Of a DNA stretch of 64,000 nt, positions 11,501 to 19,463 are shown in pieces; within the stretch, counting starts at the first letter, position 1; every line of letters starts with the position of its first letter. Location of the stretch: NCBI RefSeq assembly GCF_026151205.1, contig NC_087076.1, positions 6,438,902-6,502,901 of the forward strand, written 5' to 3'. The notes beneath the pieces are model-generated. The model worked only from the letters and a program-made list of their open reading frames with translations. It was not told where the DNA came from and did no database searches. The translations under genes were made by a program, and so were the position numbers. Origin of the DNA: Bolinopsis microptera. Lineage: Eukaryota; Ctenophora; Tentaculata; Lobata; Bolinopsidae.

Positions 11501-11665
11501 TTAGGTACTACACGTTTATCATATTATGTTCAAGTTTCCAATTTGATTTATCTACAGAATTTGCCAAATAATTAACATTAAAGTATTAGTCAATACTAAG
11601 TATTAGTATAAGTATTAGTCAAGAGTAACTTACTTTATGTTATTTAATGTGTTGCCATTCTCCAT
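1007..11665 (-). CDS. BICRA: BICRA/GLTSCR1-like chromatin-remodelling subunit, 11 exons, about 784 aa
   Basis: Likely a subunit of a non-canonical BAF (SWI/SNF) nucleosome-remodelling complex in the nucleus; BICRA and BICRAL define this complex in vertebrates. I assembled exons at 11634-11665, 11351-11477, 11005-11142, 5782-6003, 4520-5615, 4176-4270, 2154-2368, 1829-1977, 1539-1645, 1282-1441 and 1007-1020. All have GT/AG borders and agreeing phases and give one 785-codon frame starting MENGNTLNN. Residues 1-640 are low-complexity and Q/P/N-rich, with a Q10 run coded near 4671-4706. Exons 7-9 carry the diagnostic part: FESFPDAFRKLMKYHIFFEP, then KRVDKLHDEV and KENLFNKYYSRIM, which resemble the GLTSCR1 domain ('LLPYHVFQEP ... 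LLKRTQAMLNKYR'). A charged coiled-coil-like stretch ends the protein. The 14-nt last exon and the exact start are the weakest parts. Introns 3 and 6 contain mobile elements and a nested antisense gene. The domain match is from memory, not a search. Confidence 0.7.
2452..4038. mobile_element. DNA transposon-like element, 25-bp perfect TIRs, 8-bp TSD
   Basis: The left end starts GGGGGGTATGCAACG and the right end is its exact reverse complement over 25 bp. Both sides are flanked by GATTTTAT (2444-2451 and 4039-4046), an 8-bp target duplication as in hAT, P or Merlin elements. Both ends carry tandem ACCATTAATG decamers followed by a related foldback segment. A 35-base poly(A) tract sits at 2536-2570. 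No transposase is visible, so it is non-autonomous, and it lies in intron 6 of the BICRA-like gene. The superfamily is unclear because the G6 terminus is not a typical hAT end. Confidence 0.8.
3179..3890 (-). CDS. Possible two-exon small basic Cys-containing protein inside the TIR element
   Basis: An ATG at 3890 opens 54 codons to a GT donor (TTG then GTAACT, near 3728). An AG acceptor at about 3558 (CTCCTCACAG) continues in phase for about 125 codons to a stop at 3179. The joined product would be about 180 residues, rich in K/R, with roughly ten cysteines in the second exon. No family is recognised. It lies wholly inside the 8-bp-TSD element, on the same strand as the host gene, so it could be a captured gene, an element-encoded protein or chance open frames. 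The lack of a signal peptide and of any known domain keeps confidence low. Confidence 0.3.
6004..7390. other. Intronic sequence, no gene seen
   Basis: This is the 3' part of BICRA intron 3 on the minus strand. It has short chance frames only. A poly(C) run of about 20 lies near 6825-6844. The phrase CGCGTCCGTCACA recurs at about 6463 and 6621. Confidence 0.5.
7391..8254 (+). mobile_element. 5'-truncated Penelope-type reverse transcriptase ORF
   Basis: The open frame runs from just after a TAG at 7388 to a stop at 8252-8254. It holds RT palm motifs: PMGTNAAPQIANVYL, the catalytic RYQDDLIVF (YxDD) and YLDLNISIYQGKF. The conserved C-terminal block SYGIFISQLVRLARI is followed by a K/R-rich tail. 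The frame begins inside the RT domain and has no in-frame ATG at its start, so it is a 5'-truncated copy. Third codon positions are nearly all A or T, unlike the neighbouring host gene. No endonuclease is seen. It lies antisense in BICRA intron 3. I assign it to the Penelope-like group by motif pattern; the exact clade is uncertain. Confidence 0.7.
8384..8457 (+). repeat. Two tandem 37-bp units downstream of the RT ORF
   Basis: The unit TCTAAAAAAATTTTTGTC followed by an AT-rich half ending ATGAAG occurs at 8384-8420 and again at 8421-8457 with one base change. It probably belongs to the 3' untranslated part of the truncated retroelement. Confidence 0.75.
8458..9096. other. Intronic sequence and 5' region of the nested glycosyltransferase gene
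   Basis: AT-rich, with no further ORF. It must hold the promoter of the plus-strand gene at 9097, but no clear core motif was identified. An earlier in-frame TTG at 9043 is not a plausible eukaryotic start. Confidence 0.4.
9097..10686 (+). CDS. Type II membrane glycosyltransferase: N-terminal ricin-type lectin plus GT12/GT2-like domain
   Basis: A probable Golgi glycosyltransferase of 529 residues from the ATG at 9097, in one exon. Residues 1-35 hold a short basic cytoplasmic tail and a hydrophobic anchor (ICIVISCFIISSILV). Residues about 60-190 resemble a ricin B beta-trefoil (FRIQLSRGKCLGSV, then repeated L-x-L-G-x-C type strands). From about residue 258 the catalytic domain reads VTVVTKTGRRPHLVTRL, AVDDGG, the metal-binding LLDDDTII near residue 343, LVGGKV, and ELKIVEHKDLFLRLK. 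This resembles the B4GALNT1/2 (GT12) fold, so a beta-1,4 GalNAc-type transfer is a reasonable guess. The substrate cannot be inferred. A lectin domain on the N-terminal side of a GT12-like domain is unusual; in polypeptide GalNAc-transferases it is C-terminal. The gene lies antisense inside BICRA intron 3. Confidence 0.85.
   Translation: MILRLLKKTLTIKKICIVISCFIISSILVQPPVMLQTQITLSTFTFGFVNVIGEEKENPVSSSFRIQLSRGKCLGSVTGSLVQAAFCDPTISQSFSFTLDGRLMFEHTKQCLQKSNTLVSGSGHLLELGDCTEAPKFTLLNETYLQLTNHHLTSDSGEVLCITPVTKDNSKIKLHATFNPHQGDLVGLMTCLTDYSNVILIQENTFLERRKALIQPLPVTNSTCDYPACSLNKRAPPVTLLPPRQTKRCYNLSKCVTVVTKTGRRPHLVTRLAQSLREVKGYDLPIIAVDDGGEPYSQEIQRNLSHFQNLNYIISDPDNEDLGIALGRTLAVQQVRTKYFLLLDDDTIITNRTNIELLAEILDTTDASLVGGKVTENADFSGYLQFGYSDIEKRRQLTLYKGACARFNETIENFPECLRCELTTNAFMAKTKDILEVGGWSEELKIVEHKDLFLRLKAAQKKVVYCPDFQIHNEKQTNKERDVAYTKKRFGRFHLMRTLFDNIWNVDETVETFTKRMTEEVRSEILSVS
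10687..11004. other. 3' region of the nested gene, no further gene
   Basis: AT-rich sequence between the glycosyltransferase stop and BICRA exon 3. An 85-codon open frame here shows no domain and no coding character. Confidence 0.4.
11255..11350 (-). repeat. Reiterated 5' splice donors, 18-bp period, at the end of BICRA exon 2
   Basis: Six donor-like sites lie exactly 18 bp apart on the minus strand (plus-strand starts 11255, 11273, 11291, 11309, 11327, 11345). Four read GTGAGTATTT and two read ATGAGTATTT. The exon-proximal site at 11349-11350 was used in the gene model. Because the unit is 18 bp and the frame stays open, using a more distal donor would add multiples of six residues (VSISLN-like) without a frameshift. 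Confidence 0.85.
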
Positions 11666-12836
11666 AACATCTTTCGCGGCACGTTTAGCAGCGAGGATCT
11701 AGAGCGTGGGGCTTTCTCCAATTTTTGTTCTCCTTCTGACAGTCCTCCTCCCGGCTTCAATCTATTTATATAGGATATCAATAGGAAAAAGGCGTGGAAG
11801 AAGTTATTTACAGAGTTTGCGGTGACACGCTCAGGGATGCTCCTTCATCAAATCCACTTTACTAGAACAGACATACTTTGTTCATTTCTCCTAAAATATT
11901 TGTAAGTTTTGTTAAATACGGTACAGATTATATTATGATAGCCTATAGTATGAAATCTCCTCCTACATTTTTTGAGCAATCACCTTGAAACTTTCAGTTA
12001 ATTTGTTATTCCAAGAGTTTTATTCGTTTTTTTTGTTTGTCTCCAGCAGCTCTTATCATATAATGTGAAAACTAAAAAAGTGCCATTAACCCCCCCCCCC
12101 CCCTCTGGCTCTAACAACATCAAAGAGTTTATTAAATCTTTATGATTTATCCTAAACATTGGAAACTTTAAACGTCAATTGAGTCCTATGTTAAGAAGAA
12201 AAGGCGATGATACAACTTTTTATAAACTATCGTAAATGAATTAAATTAACAAGAACATTAATCAACTAAATAAGGCTATCTACAAAATAGGCATAATAAT
12301 CTGACAAGGGTGAAACCCTTCATTTAAAAGGCGTTGCATGTTTGATGAGTAAACACTGCACTGATGAGTTTCACAAATTTCGATAAATTTACTTGAAATA
12401 AATATTCAAATTTTAGATATTTAATGTATTTAAGATTTGATAGTGATTAAGTTTTAAATTACTCAACAAATTATGTAACCAAATATGGAAGGTACTAGAA
12501 AATTCCGGGCAATGTGTACAAAAATTACGCACAACGGGATTAAACACACGATGTGAAAATGTTATGAGTAAGTTAGGTTGAATAGTAAATCATACGATTT
12601 TAAAACCAATAACATTCAATATCCAGAATGTGTTAGCATTAAACAATAAAGTAAATCGATCATACCGAATTTATCTTATATTATGTCGAGTGTAATAGTA
12701 AAATACTCAAACAAGAGTCAAACAAAAATTTCGTCGCTGAATGTAAATTCAAGCAGAACAAATTAATAAACTGAGGGAACCCTCTATGATATATTATATA
12801 CACTGTGAATTATGATTAATGATAATATACTGAACA
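11666..12836. other. Intergenic region between two minus-strand genes
   Basis: It holds the 5' UTR and promoter of the BICRA-like gene on its left side and the 3' UTR of the zinc-finger gene on its right. A poly(C) run lies near 12091-12102. A short upstream ORF (ATG at about 11670, minus strand) overlaps the BICRA start in another frame. No gene was found. Confidence 0.45.
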
Positions 12837-15404
12837 TCACCTGACTGCCTTGCTGATGGCGTCCAATATCTCACCTCCTAAACCTTCCAGGTTAACGTTA
12901 TTACTGTTCAAAGTATTGAGTAAGTCATTCAACTCCGAATGGGACATTTGAGAAGAAGCACCCGGTGACGTGGCTGAGGGAGAGGTTTCTGATTTTCCAG
13001 TACAGGACAACACTTTGTGATTGTTCAGGGAGTCTTTTCTCATGAAATACTTATCGCATTTACTACAATGGAAGTTCTTTACACCTGTATGCGCGATGAG
13101 GTGGCGTTTTAACGAGGAATAATGTGCAAATCCTTTCTGGCAAATCTCGCAAATGAAAGGGTTAGATACCTTGTGGATTGGCATGTGTTTTTCGAGGTCG
13201 ATTGTGGATGCGAAGGAGCGCTGGCAAAGGTTACACTGAAAACGTTTATCGCCATGGAATCGTTTCATGTGTTTTACAAGGTAGTTTCTGAGAGAAAACG
13301 TTTTGTGGCAGTAGTCACATTGCCACTTGTTCTGAAGGTGTAGCCGCAGGTGCTCTTTAAGGTATCCTTTACCCACCGCTTTACCACAAACCCCACATTC
13401 TGCTTGGTTAGTTGTGCCTGTGTTACGATCTAGTGTCAGGTATTTAGTTTCTGGTGAGTTTTTTTTCAAATAACCAATTTTAATACAATTTTGCTGTTTC
13501 AGAAGCGCCCTATGTACTCGCCATATTGAAGCATGAGAATTGAGATTGTATAAAAAATTATCAAAGAAAGTTGAAAAATACAGCAATAAATTTTGAAACT
13601 AAAAAAGCTTACTCTTTTCGTCAGGCTGTACTAGATCCACGGGGTCTGATGTCGTTTCTGAGCTGTTACTTTCAGTAGTCGGTACTGTTTCCTTAGTTAC
13701 CATATTGCATCTGACAAAACAGAATTATATAAGATACTTCTTCACTGCATAAGTGAGGCAATGTTGACACATATATGGACAGTGTAATAAATTTTGAAAG
13801 AAACTGTAATTGTAACCAAAACAATTTTAAACTTGCATGACATACTCACTCTTTTTGATTGTCATTTGATTGGGTAAAAGCTTTTGCTTCAGGATTCGAG
13901 AGGTTCTCGATCAAATCATTCATTTCCTCTGAGAACTCAGAGAGTAATAATTGACAGTTTTCATCAGTCACCTTTTCAACCAATTTCTTGTCAGGCTTTT
14001 CAACTTGCAAATCAGTAGTAGGTGGGTCCGTATTTTCACCCTCATCTGGCTTCAATTCAGCTGCTGTATCAAGTTCTGATAATAATTTGATATTAGTTTC
14101 AGACTAAGATGAATCTGAGAAATATAATAGACATCAATTTGTTACTAGGTTACATTATATATAGATAGACAGGGTATTTTGCACAGACAGTTGGATTAGC
14201 TGGTAACCTGGTACCAGAAAACACATACCTGTCTCGATAGCACCAAATGTGTCCCATGTATCACCATGGTGTCTACATCTTAGATCAGCTGAGCTTAGCA
14301 AGCGCAGCCTACAAGGAAGCGCTTCTGAAAGTGTGCTTTATGAGCCAAGACTAACCAGTGGCATTCCAGATCCCTGTGTGCCATGATTTAATTAAATGTA
14401 TACACCTCCACCACAGCAATTGGTATCTGATAAGTTGACATTTTTGTAATTCTACATTCAAGTATTGCTATTTAGCGGCCAGGTAGCGCAGTTGGTTAGA
14501 ACGCCTGTCTTACAATCGTTAGGTTGCGAGTTCGAAACCCACTGACTGCCTGGTCGTGGGGTGAGCGTCGTCGACGTTCAGCTAAGGATCATGAGTGGTC
14601 TATGCAGCCCCCCGGTCTACTCAGCCGAATACTCGAGAAATCGAGTGTGAGGGTTAAATGAGGAGCTGCACATTGCAGCAAAGTCTCGGACGAAGAAAGT
14701 ATGGTACACACTACCTTAACCGTCACTGGCCAAAAAGATCCTTCGGCTTCCTGTAATTGGCTGGTTGCACTTGTGTAACATTGTGGCTGTTGGAATACAC
14801 CGAAGTAAAATAAGTGTCTAGATAAAAAAAAATTGAGTATTGCTAGGATACAAACTATCGTAGATTTGGGACAATGGAAGAGGCTGGCGTGTCACAGCAA
14901 GGCTCAAAAATTGGTACTATCAAACGGGCACACTTTCAGCCAAGCCTTCATGTCAGCTATGCTTACAAGGCAAGTAGACCAAATCTGAAGACACCACTAT
15001 CACAGAGACAGTATCCTGCCATCCATTCTAGTTATTAGACTCTAAAAACTGGATACTAACCTTCCGTCTTATCGCAAATAAGAGCAACTTCTTCCACAGC
15101 TTTTATGACAGGTGATATTTGCTTCACTGAAAATTCCAACGAGGTCAAAATAATAGAAACAGTAAGTTTAGGATAGGATAGGGTATCACATTCCAATCCA
15201 GACATCAACAAAGTAGTAAAGTATTTGTGTCATTTAATTAGGCAGTAGCTTACCTACAGAGAGCATGCTAAGAGTGGTCTCCAGTAAGAATGATATAAAT
15301 TCTCCATCTGTTTTGCTACTGAAGTTGAGTTTTGATTTCTGCTTTGTAAATTGATGAATCACTTTACACTCTGCTAAGATAGGTAGCATCTCTGTCCCCA
15401 TCAT
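12837..15404 (-). CDS. C2H2 zinc-finger protein, 5 exons, about 373 aa
   Basis: A probable DNA-binding nuclear protein. Exons 15254-15404, 15061-15126, 13850-14075, 13613-13710 and 12837-13417 have GT/AG borders and consistent phases. They start at the first of two adjacent ATGs (15402-15404), which follow an in-frame TGA. The N-terminal ~180 residues are acidic and Ser/Thr-rich with no known domain. The last exon encodes five fingers: CGVCGK, CDYCHKTF, CNLCQRSF, CEICQKGF and CSKCDKYF. The fifth ends in a C2HC-like form. The tail is Ser-rich with a short predicted helix (LNDLLNTL). A second acceptor about 40-50 bp further upstream is also in frame, so the exon 5 start is ambiguous. No ortholog is recognised. 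A SINE lies in intron 2. Confidence 0.8.
14471..14835 (+). mobile_element. tRNA-derived SINE with 10-bp target duplication
   Basis: The head looks like a tRNA: an A-box-like TAGCGCAGTTGG near 14482 and a B-box-like GAGTTCGAAACCC near 14528. A ~280-bp unrelated body follows, ending in a short A-rich tail. The element is bounded by AGTATTGCTA at 14461-14470 and 14836-14845, a direct target duplication. It sits in intron 2 of the zinc-finger gene. It would be transcribed by RNA polymerase III and mobilised by a LINE in trans. Confidence 0.85.
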
Positions 15405-15819
15405 TCATAAGGGCTTGAGAAAGCTTCCTAAAGTATTCTTTATTGTAGATTAACCTTCAGTTTTAATTCGAAACCATTTGTATGCAACACAATATCACCT
15501 ATCTAAATCCAATAGACTTATTATGTAATCAACGTAGGGCTGGGAAAATTTGTTTCAGAAATTTACGATTTAATTATATTTTATTAGATTATGGATTTTA
15601 TAATAATAATAATAATAATGATCCCGGGCCAGAGGAAAACTACCGACTGCCAAGGTTTGAAGCCTAGGCAGTCGAGACCTCTTATTGAGACCCTTTATAA
15701 TAATAAGGCCCCCGCTCAAAACACCAGAGCTAGTGAGTAGTGGGTCTGAGGCTGATACTCTTGGTCAGCACCCCCGGGGTCGGTAACGGCAGCAGTCCAT
15801 TGGATGGCTGCCGGCAAGA

Positions 15820-15864
15820 GCGTGTCTTTACTGCACAACGCACGCTTGTGCAGTAAAGACACGC
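15820..15864. repeat. Perfect 19-bp hairpin with 7-base loop
   Basis: GCGTGTCTTTACTGCACAA at 15820-15838 is followed by CGCACGC and the exact reverse complement at 15846-15864. It lies in the 5' region of the Penelope-like element, upstream of the decamer foldback. Confidence 0.95.
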
Positions 15865-15871
15865 ATATAAC

Positions 15872-16031
15872 TGTTGCTAACTGCTGCTCACTGCTACTAA
15901 CTGCTGCTCACTGCTGCTCACTGACAGCAGCAGTGAGCAGCAGTGAGCAGCAGTGAGCAGCAGTGAGCAGCAGTTCGTAGCAGCGAGCAGCAGTGAGCAG
16001 CAGTGAGTAGCAGTGAGCAGCAGTTAGCAGC
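15872..16031. repeat. Decamer tandem repeat arranged as a foldback
   Basis: CTGCTGCTCA-type decamers run from about 15872 to 15923 and reverse-complementary CAGTGAGCAG decamers run from about 15931 to 16031, with ACAGCAG between them. The two arrays can pair over roughly 50 bp. The right array runs into the start of the reverse transcriptase ORF. Confidence 0.9.
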
Positions 16032-18027
16032 AACTAAAACTGACGTCCTCTCCCTTGGACTGAAGTTCGTCCCGACACCCACCTCAGATCCTACCCCCGA
16101 CCTGGCTCCCCTCATACAGAATATCACTAAACAACTAGGAGAAGGCATGGAAGCCTCAGCCACATATCAGGTCACCTCTGTATTATCTAAATTTGACAAT
16201 AAACGTGACATGACCACCGACAATTTGACTCCACAACAACGTACCGCTCTTAAATCTTTAAAATCTAAGAAATCTGAATTGAAATTTCTTCCTGCTGATA
16301 AGGGCAACGCCACTGTTGTACTGACTCACGATCAATACATAACCAAAGTTACCGACCACTTATCCTCAGGTAGTTACACCCTCTTAACGAAAGACCCCAC
16401 TCAATCCGTTACCACTAAACTACAGAAAGTCCTCAAGAAACTACACACCGACAAGAAGATCACGACCGACCTATACCACAAGATGCGCAACCTACATCCT
16501 AGATGGCCTCAACTTTACGGACAACCTAAGATACACAAACCCGGCGCACCTATCCGTCCCGTAGTCAGCTTCTACAACACCCCCCTCCAAGCCCTCCACA
16601 AAGTCCTCGCATCTTTCCTCAAACCCCTAGCCCAGAACCCCTTACGCCTCAAAGACTCTTCCGACTTCAAACATCGCTTCGACTCCTCTCTCAATCCCTC
16701 CTTCCACTACCACGCCTCCTTAGACGTCCAATCCTTGTACACCTCCTGTGACATGCGCCTAGCCCTCAAAACTGTCATCTCCTCCTTTGAACAGAACCCC
16801 TCTCGTCTTCCCTCCAATGTCACCACCACCACCATAGGCTCCCTTATCAACTTTTGCCTTGACAACTCATACCTTGAATTCAACGGCTCCTTCTACTCCC
16901 AAGACGAAGGTGGTACAATGGGATCCCCCCTCATTGTTGAACTAGCTGAAATCCGCCTTGCTGAAATCGAGACCTTAGCTTTATCCTCATGTCCTGACCC
17001 TCCGAACACTTACTCCCATTTCGTTGACGACGGCCTTGGATCTTTCAGAGACAGAAACCACGCAGAATCCTTCCTTACATTCCTTAACTCCCTTACTGAA
17101 GACCTCAACTTTACCCAAGAACATCCCTCTACAGACGGAACTATACCCTTCCTTGACGTTCTCATCCACCCTGACAAATCCACATCAGTCTACAGAAAAC
17201 CCACCCACACCAACCTCTACACCAAGTACTCCTCCTGCACCACCAACTCATCTAAGAACGCAGTCATCCGATCACTGACCAGAAGAGCCCACAACATCTG
17301 CTCACCCCAACACCTTGACGACGAACTCCAAACAGTACGACACGTTTGCCTCCAGAACGGCTTCCCTCCTCACCGCATCACCACCATCATGGACGAAGTA
17401 CAACGGAAATTCACCAACCCCTCTCGCCACCAATCCCTAGCCTCATTCAACCGACAGACCCGTGAACATGCCCTTAGTGTTTCTCTTCCTTTCCATCCCT
17501 CCCTATCCAAACCCATCTCCAAGATACTCGGACAACACGACATCAAAGTCACCCACTCCTCTGCTACCTCCCTCCGCAACCTCCTCACCAAAACGAAGAC
17601 CACACCCCCTACTCACCTCACCCCCAACACCATCTACGAAATTTCCTGCTCACAGTGCCCCTCCAAATACGCCGGACAGACCTACAGACCCTTGGTCCAC
17701 CGCATGAAAGAACACGAACGATGTTACAGACTCAACAACGCCATCGACGAATCCACAGACAGAATCAAATCAGCCCCTGCACATCATGCCCTGACCACCG
17801 GCCACACCATCTCCTGGAACAACATCGAAGTCCTCAAATCCCTCACCTCACGCACCCAACTAGACCTCACAGAACACGCAGCTATACAAATACGACAACC
17901 AGCTATGAACAGAACAGACCGCGCACCCAAATGTAGTTCCCTCTGGGACCCCATTCTTCCTAAAATTGCCAAATCCTTAAAGTCCAGACCATCTGGCATT
18001 TCCTTCTCAACCTCAACAGAAGACTAA
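15997..18027 (+). CDS. Penelope-like reverse transcriptase with GIY-YIG endonuclease
   Basis: The frame opens after a TGA at 15994-15996. The first in-frame ATG is at 16147, which would give about 626 residues. An N-terminal KFLPADKGNATVVL block precedes YGQPKIHKPGAPIRPVVS. Then come the RT palm motifs LDVQSLYTS, GGTMGSPL and the catalytic FVDDG (about 17022-17036), in place of the usual YxDD. A C-terminal GIY-YIG nuclease follows from about 17629 (TIYEISC, then KYAGQTYRPLVHRMKEH). Reverse transcription is presumably primed at nicks made by this nuclease. Codon use is C-rich at third positions, unlike the AT-rich host sequence and the truncated RT at 7.4-8.3 kb, which points to a recently arrived, separate lineage. 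Confidence 0.85.
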   Translation, partial: AAVSSSEQQLAATKTDVLSLGLKFVPTPTSDPTPDLAPLIQNITKQLGEGMEASATYQVTSVLSKFDNKRDMTTDNLTPQQRTALKSLKSKKSELKFLPADKGNATVVLTHDQYITKVTDHLSSGSYTLLTKDPTQSVTTKLQKVLKKLHTDKKITTDLYHKMRNLHPRWPQLYGQPKIHKPGAPIRPVVSFYNTPLQALHKVLASFLKPLAQNPLRLKDSSDFKHRFDSSLNPSFHYHASLDVQSLYTSCDMRLALKTVISSFEQNPSRLPSNVTTTTIGSLINFCLDNSYLEFNGSFYSQDEGGTMGSPLIVELAEIRLAEIETLALSSCPDPPNTYSHFVDDGLGSFRDRNHAESFLTFLNSLTEDLNFTQEHPSTDGTIPFLDVLIHPDKSTSVYRKPTHTNLYTKYSSCTTNSSKNAVIRSLTRRAHNICSPQHLDDELQTVRHVCLQNGFPPHRITTIMDEVQRKFTNPSRHQSLASFNRQTREHALSVSLPFHPSLSKPISKILGQHDIKVTHSSATSLRNLLTKTKTTPPTHLTPNTIYEISCSQCPSKYAGQTYRPLVHRMKEHERCYRLNNAIDESTDRIKSAPAHHALTTGHTISWNNIEVLKSLTSRTQLDLTEHAAIQIRQPAMNRTDRAPKCSSLWDPILPKIAKSLKSRPSGISFSTSTED

Positions 18028-18811
18028 ATTTTTATTGACATTGTACTGTAATTTTCACTTTCCCACCCACACCTCCCCCACCCTCCATCCCTGACACCAC
18101 TCAATCACATATAAGCATTGTCCACCACATCACATTCAGCTGACGACGATTAACACATGTTTACTGAAAGCTTCTACAAGTTAAATCATCGTATCTCTTA
18201 TATGTTTTTAACCCAACTCCACTCAGTTAGCAGCAGTTAGCAGCAGTTTCTTTGCACTTAGCCCCTCCTGTGTCCCTGGCATTGCCAAATGCCTACTCCC
18301 TGAGATCCAGTTATAAAACAAAGTTTAAACTATTAACACTGTTAGTTCCCCCGTTACTAGTCCAAGTAACGGGCTAGAACTTGACCAAACAGCTGGTGAA
18401 ACAACAGTAAACCACCGGAACCTCAGGCTCTAATGTCCTTCTCAACATAATTTAATGTTATCGTGAGATTTTGTAATTGCTTAATATTCATAATTTGCTA
18501 ATTCATATAATATGCACTTTGTGATTGTTTCTCCCATTTTTCTTCCCTTGCATTGCAAACCCTGTCTCTTGTAAAAACAACCACTTTTGTAGATACACAC
18601 AGTCTCTACGTCTTTATCCTCTGGTCCCTAGGGTCAGCTGACTCCTGGCCAAAGGAAATTTACCGATTGCCAGGGTTTGATGCCTAGGCAGTCGAGACCT
18701 CTTATTGAGACCCGATATAATAATAATAATTTAAACTTATTGATTATAGTGGCACAACAACTTAAAATGCAGAGGTGTGCCACGAAAACAAGTCAAGATA
18801 CAAGTCGAAAA
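18028..18811. other. 3' region of the Penelope-like element and flank
   Basis: It holds no further ORF. Two TTAGCAGCAG decamers near 18226-18248 echo the 5' array. The 3' direct repeat lies at about 18640-18727. Confidence 0.5.
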
Positions 18812-18910
18812 GAAGCCTCATTGAGTGCGCGGCGCGGCACAGTAACGCATTGCGTTGTAGCGCGATGTGTTACTGGTTACTATTCCGCGCCGCGCACTCA
18901 ATGAGGCTTC
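18812..18910. repeat. 26-bp perfect inverted repeat, GC-rich, 47-base loop
   Basis: The arm at 18812-18837 begins GAAGCCTCATTGAGTGCGCG and is exactly reversed at 18885-18910. The loop and the next 100 bp contain further GCGC-rich partial palindromes (GTAGCGCGATG and CATCGCGCTAC), so a complex foldback element of about 200 bp is likely. Confidence 0.9.
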
Positions 18911-19463
18911 TGATCACAGTTCAGATCGGCGAGATGTGCTACTGTGCCGCGCCGAGCTGCGATGAATTGACAGCGTCCATTATGCATTAACGCATCGCGC
19001 TACAAGGGGTGCACGCGCACGATAAAAATAAACTTGCTCGGATTTTCAAAATTTTTGTACCATTGTTTTCTAGAGACTGTAATGTGTTAAAATTTTTACA
19101 GTACCAAACACAGGAAAACTATATTGCAAAGAAACTGCTCATAACTGCTGCTTTTTGAAATGATCCGTGAGTTTCGCCTTCAGCCTTGGGCTTGGTGCCT
19201 TATTTGATGGTGCGCGGCTTTTGTTACCCCTTTTGTTAATGTTCATTAATGATTAACAATAATAAAGATTTGGCGGAATGACAGGCTGAGCGCGGCCCAG
19301 TAAGGCTTTAGGTGTAAAAGTCGCCTTATTTGACGAAATTCGTTGATTTTTGTCGTATTATTCTGTCATATCTTCAGTTCCTTGAATGAGATCATTTTGC
19401 AAATTGATGAAGACCTTTCAATATAGCGGCTTTAATTTCACAAAGCCATGTGTCTCACAGGGT
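18911..19463. other. Repeat-rich intergenic sequence, no gene
   Basis: About 19262-19300 matches the termini of the inverted-repeat family at 20871-21113 (GCGGAATGACAGGCTGAGCG). No ORF of note. Confidence 0.5.

Larger units (their letters stand above)
15605..18735 (+). mobile_element. Penelope-like element with flanking direct repeats
   Basis: The ORF at about 15997-18027 is flanked by two related ~85-bp segments at about 15625-15712 and 18640-18727. They share GCCTAGGCAGTCGAGACC and the following CTCTTATTGAGACCC, and both adjoin TAA-rich microsatellite sequence. Such terminal direct repeats fit the pseudo-LTR layout of Penelope elements. The 5' part has a 19-bp hairpin and a long foldback of decamer repeats (listed separately). 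The copy looks young because the long ORF is unbroken. Confidence 0.75.

Noticed and set aside
14478-14550. A functional tRNA gene
   Set aside because: Only A- and B-box-like parts are clear. The sequence continues into a SINE body with a tail and target duplication.
15931-16031. A CAG trinucleotide expansion
   Set aside because: The period is ten bases (CAGTGAGCAG), not three, and it pairs with a reversed array.
17024-17936. Several proline/threonine-rich ORFs overlapping the Penelope-like ORF
   Set aside because: They are out-of-frame shadows of the C-rich reverse transcriptase coding sequence.
18139-18175. Hammerhead ribozyme in the Penelope-like element (CTGACGA then GAAA)
   Set aside because: The core words are present, but the intervening segment does not form a proper stem II with a loop, and no convincing stem III plus cleavage site follows.
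18677-18990. Short plus-strand ORFs over the GC-rich foldback
   Set aside because: They arise from the lack of stop codons in GC-rich palindromic DNA and show no domain.
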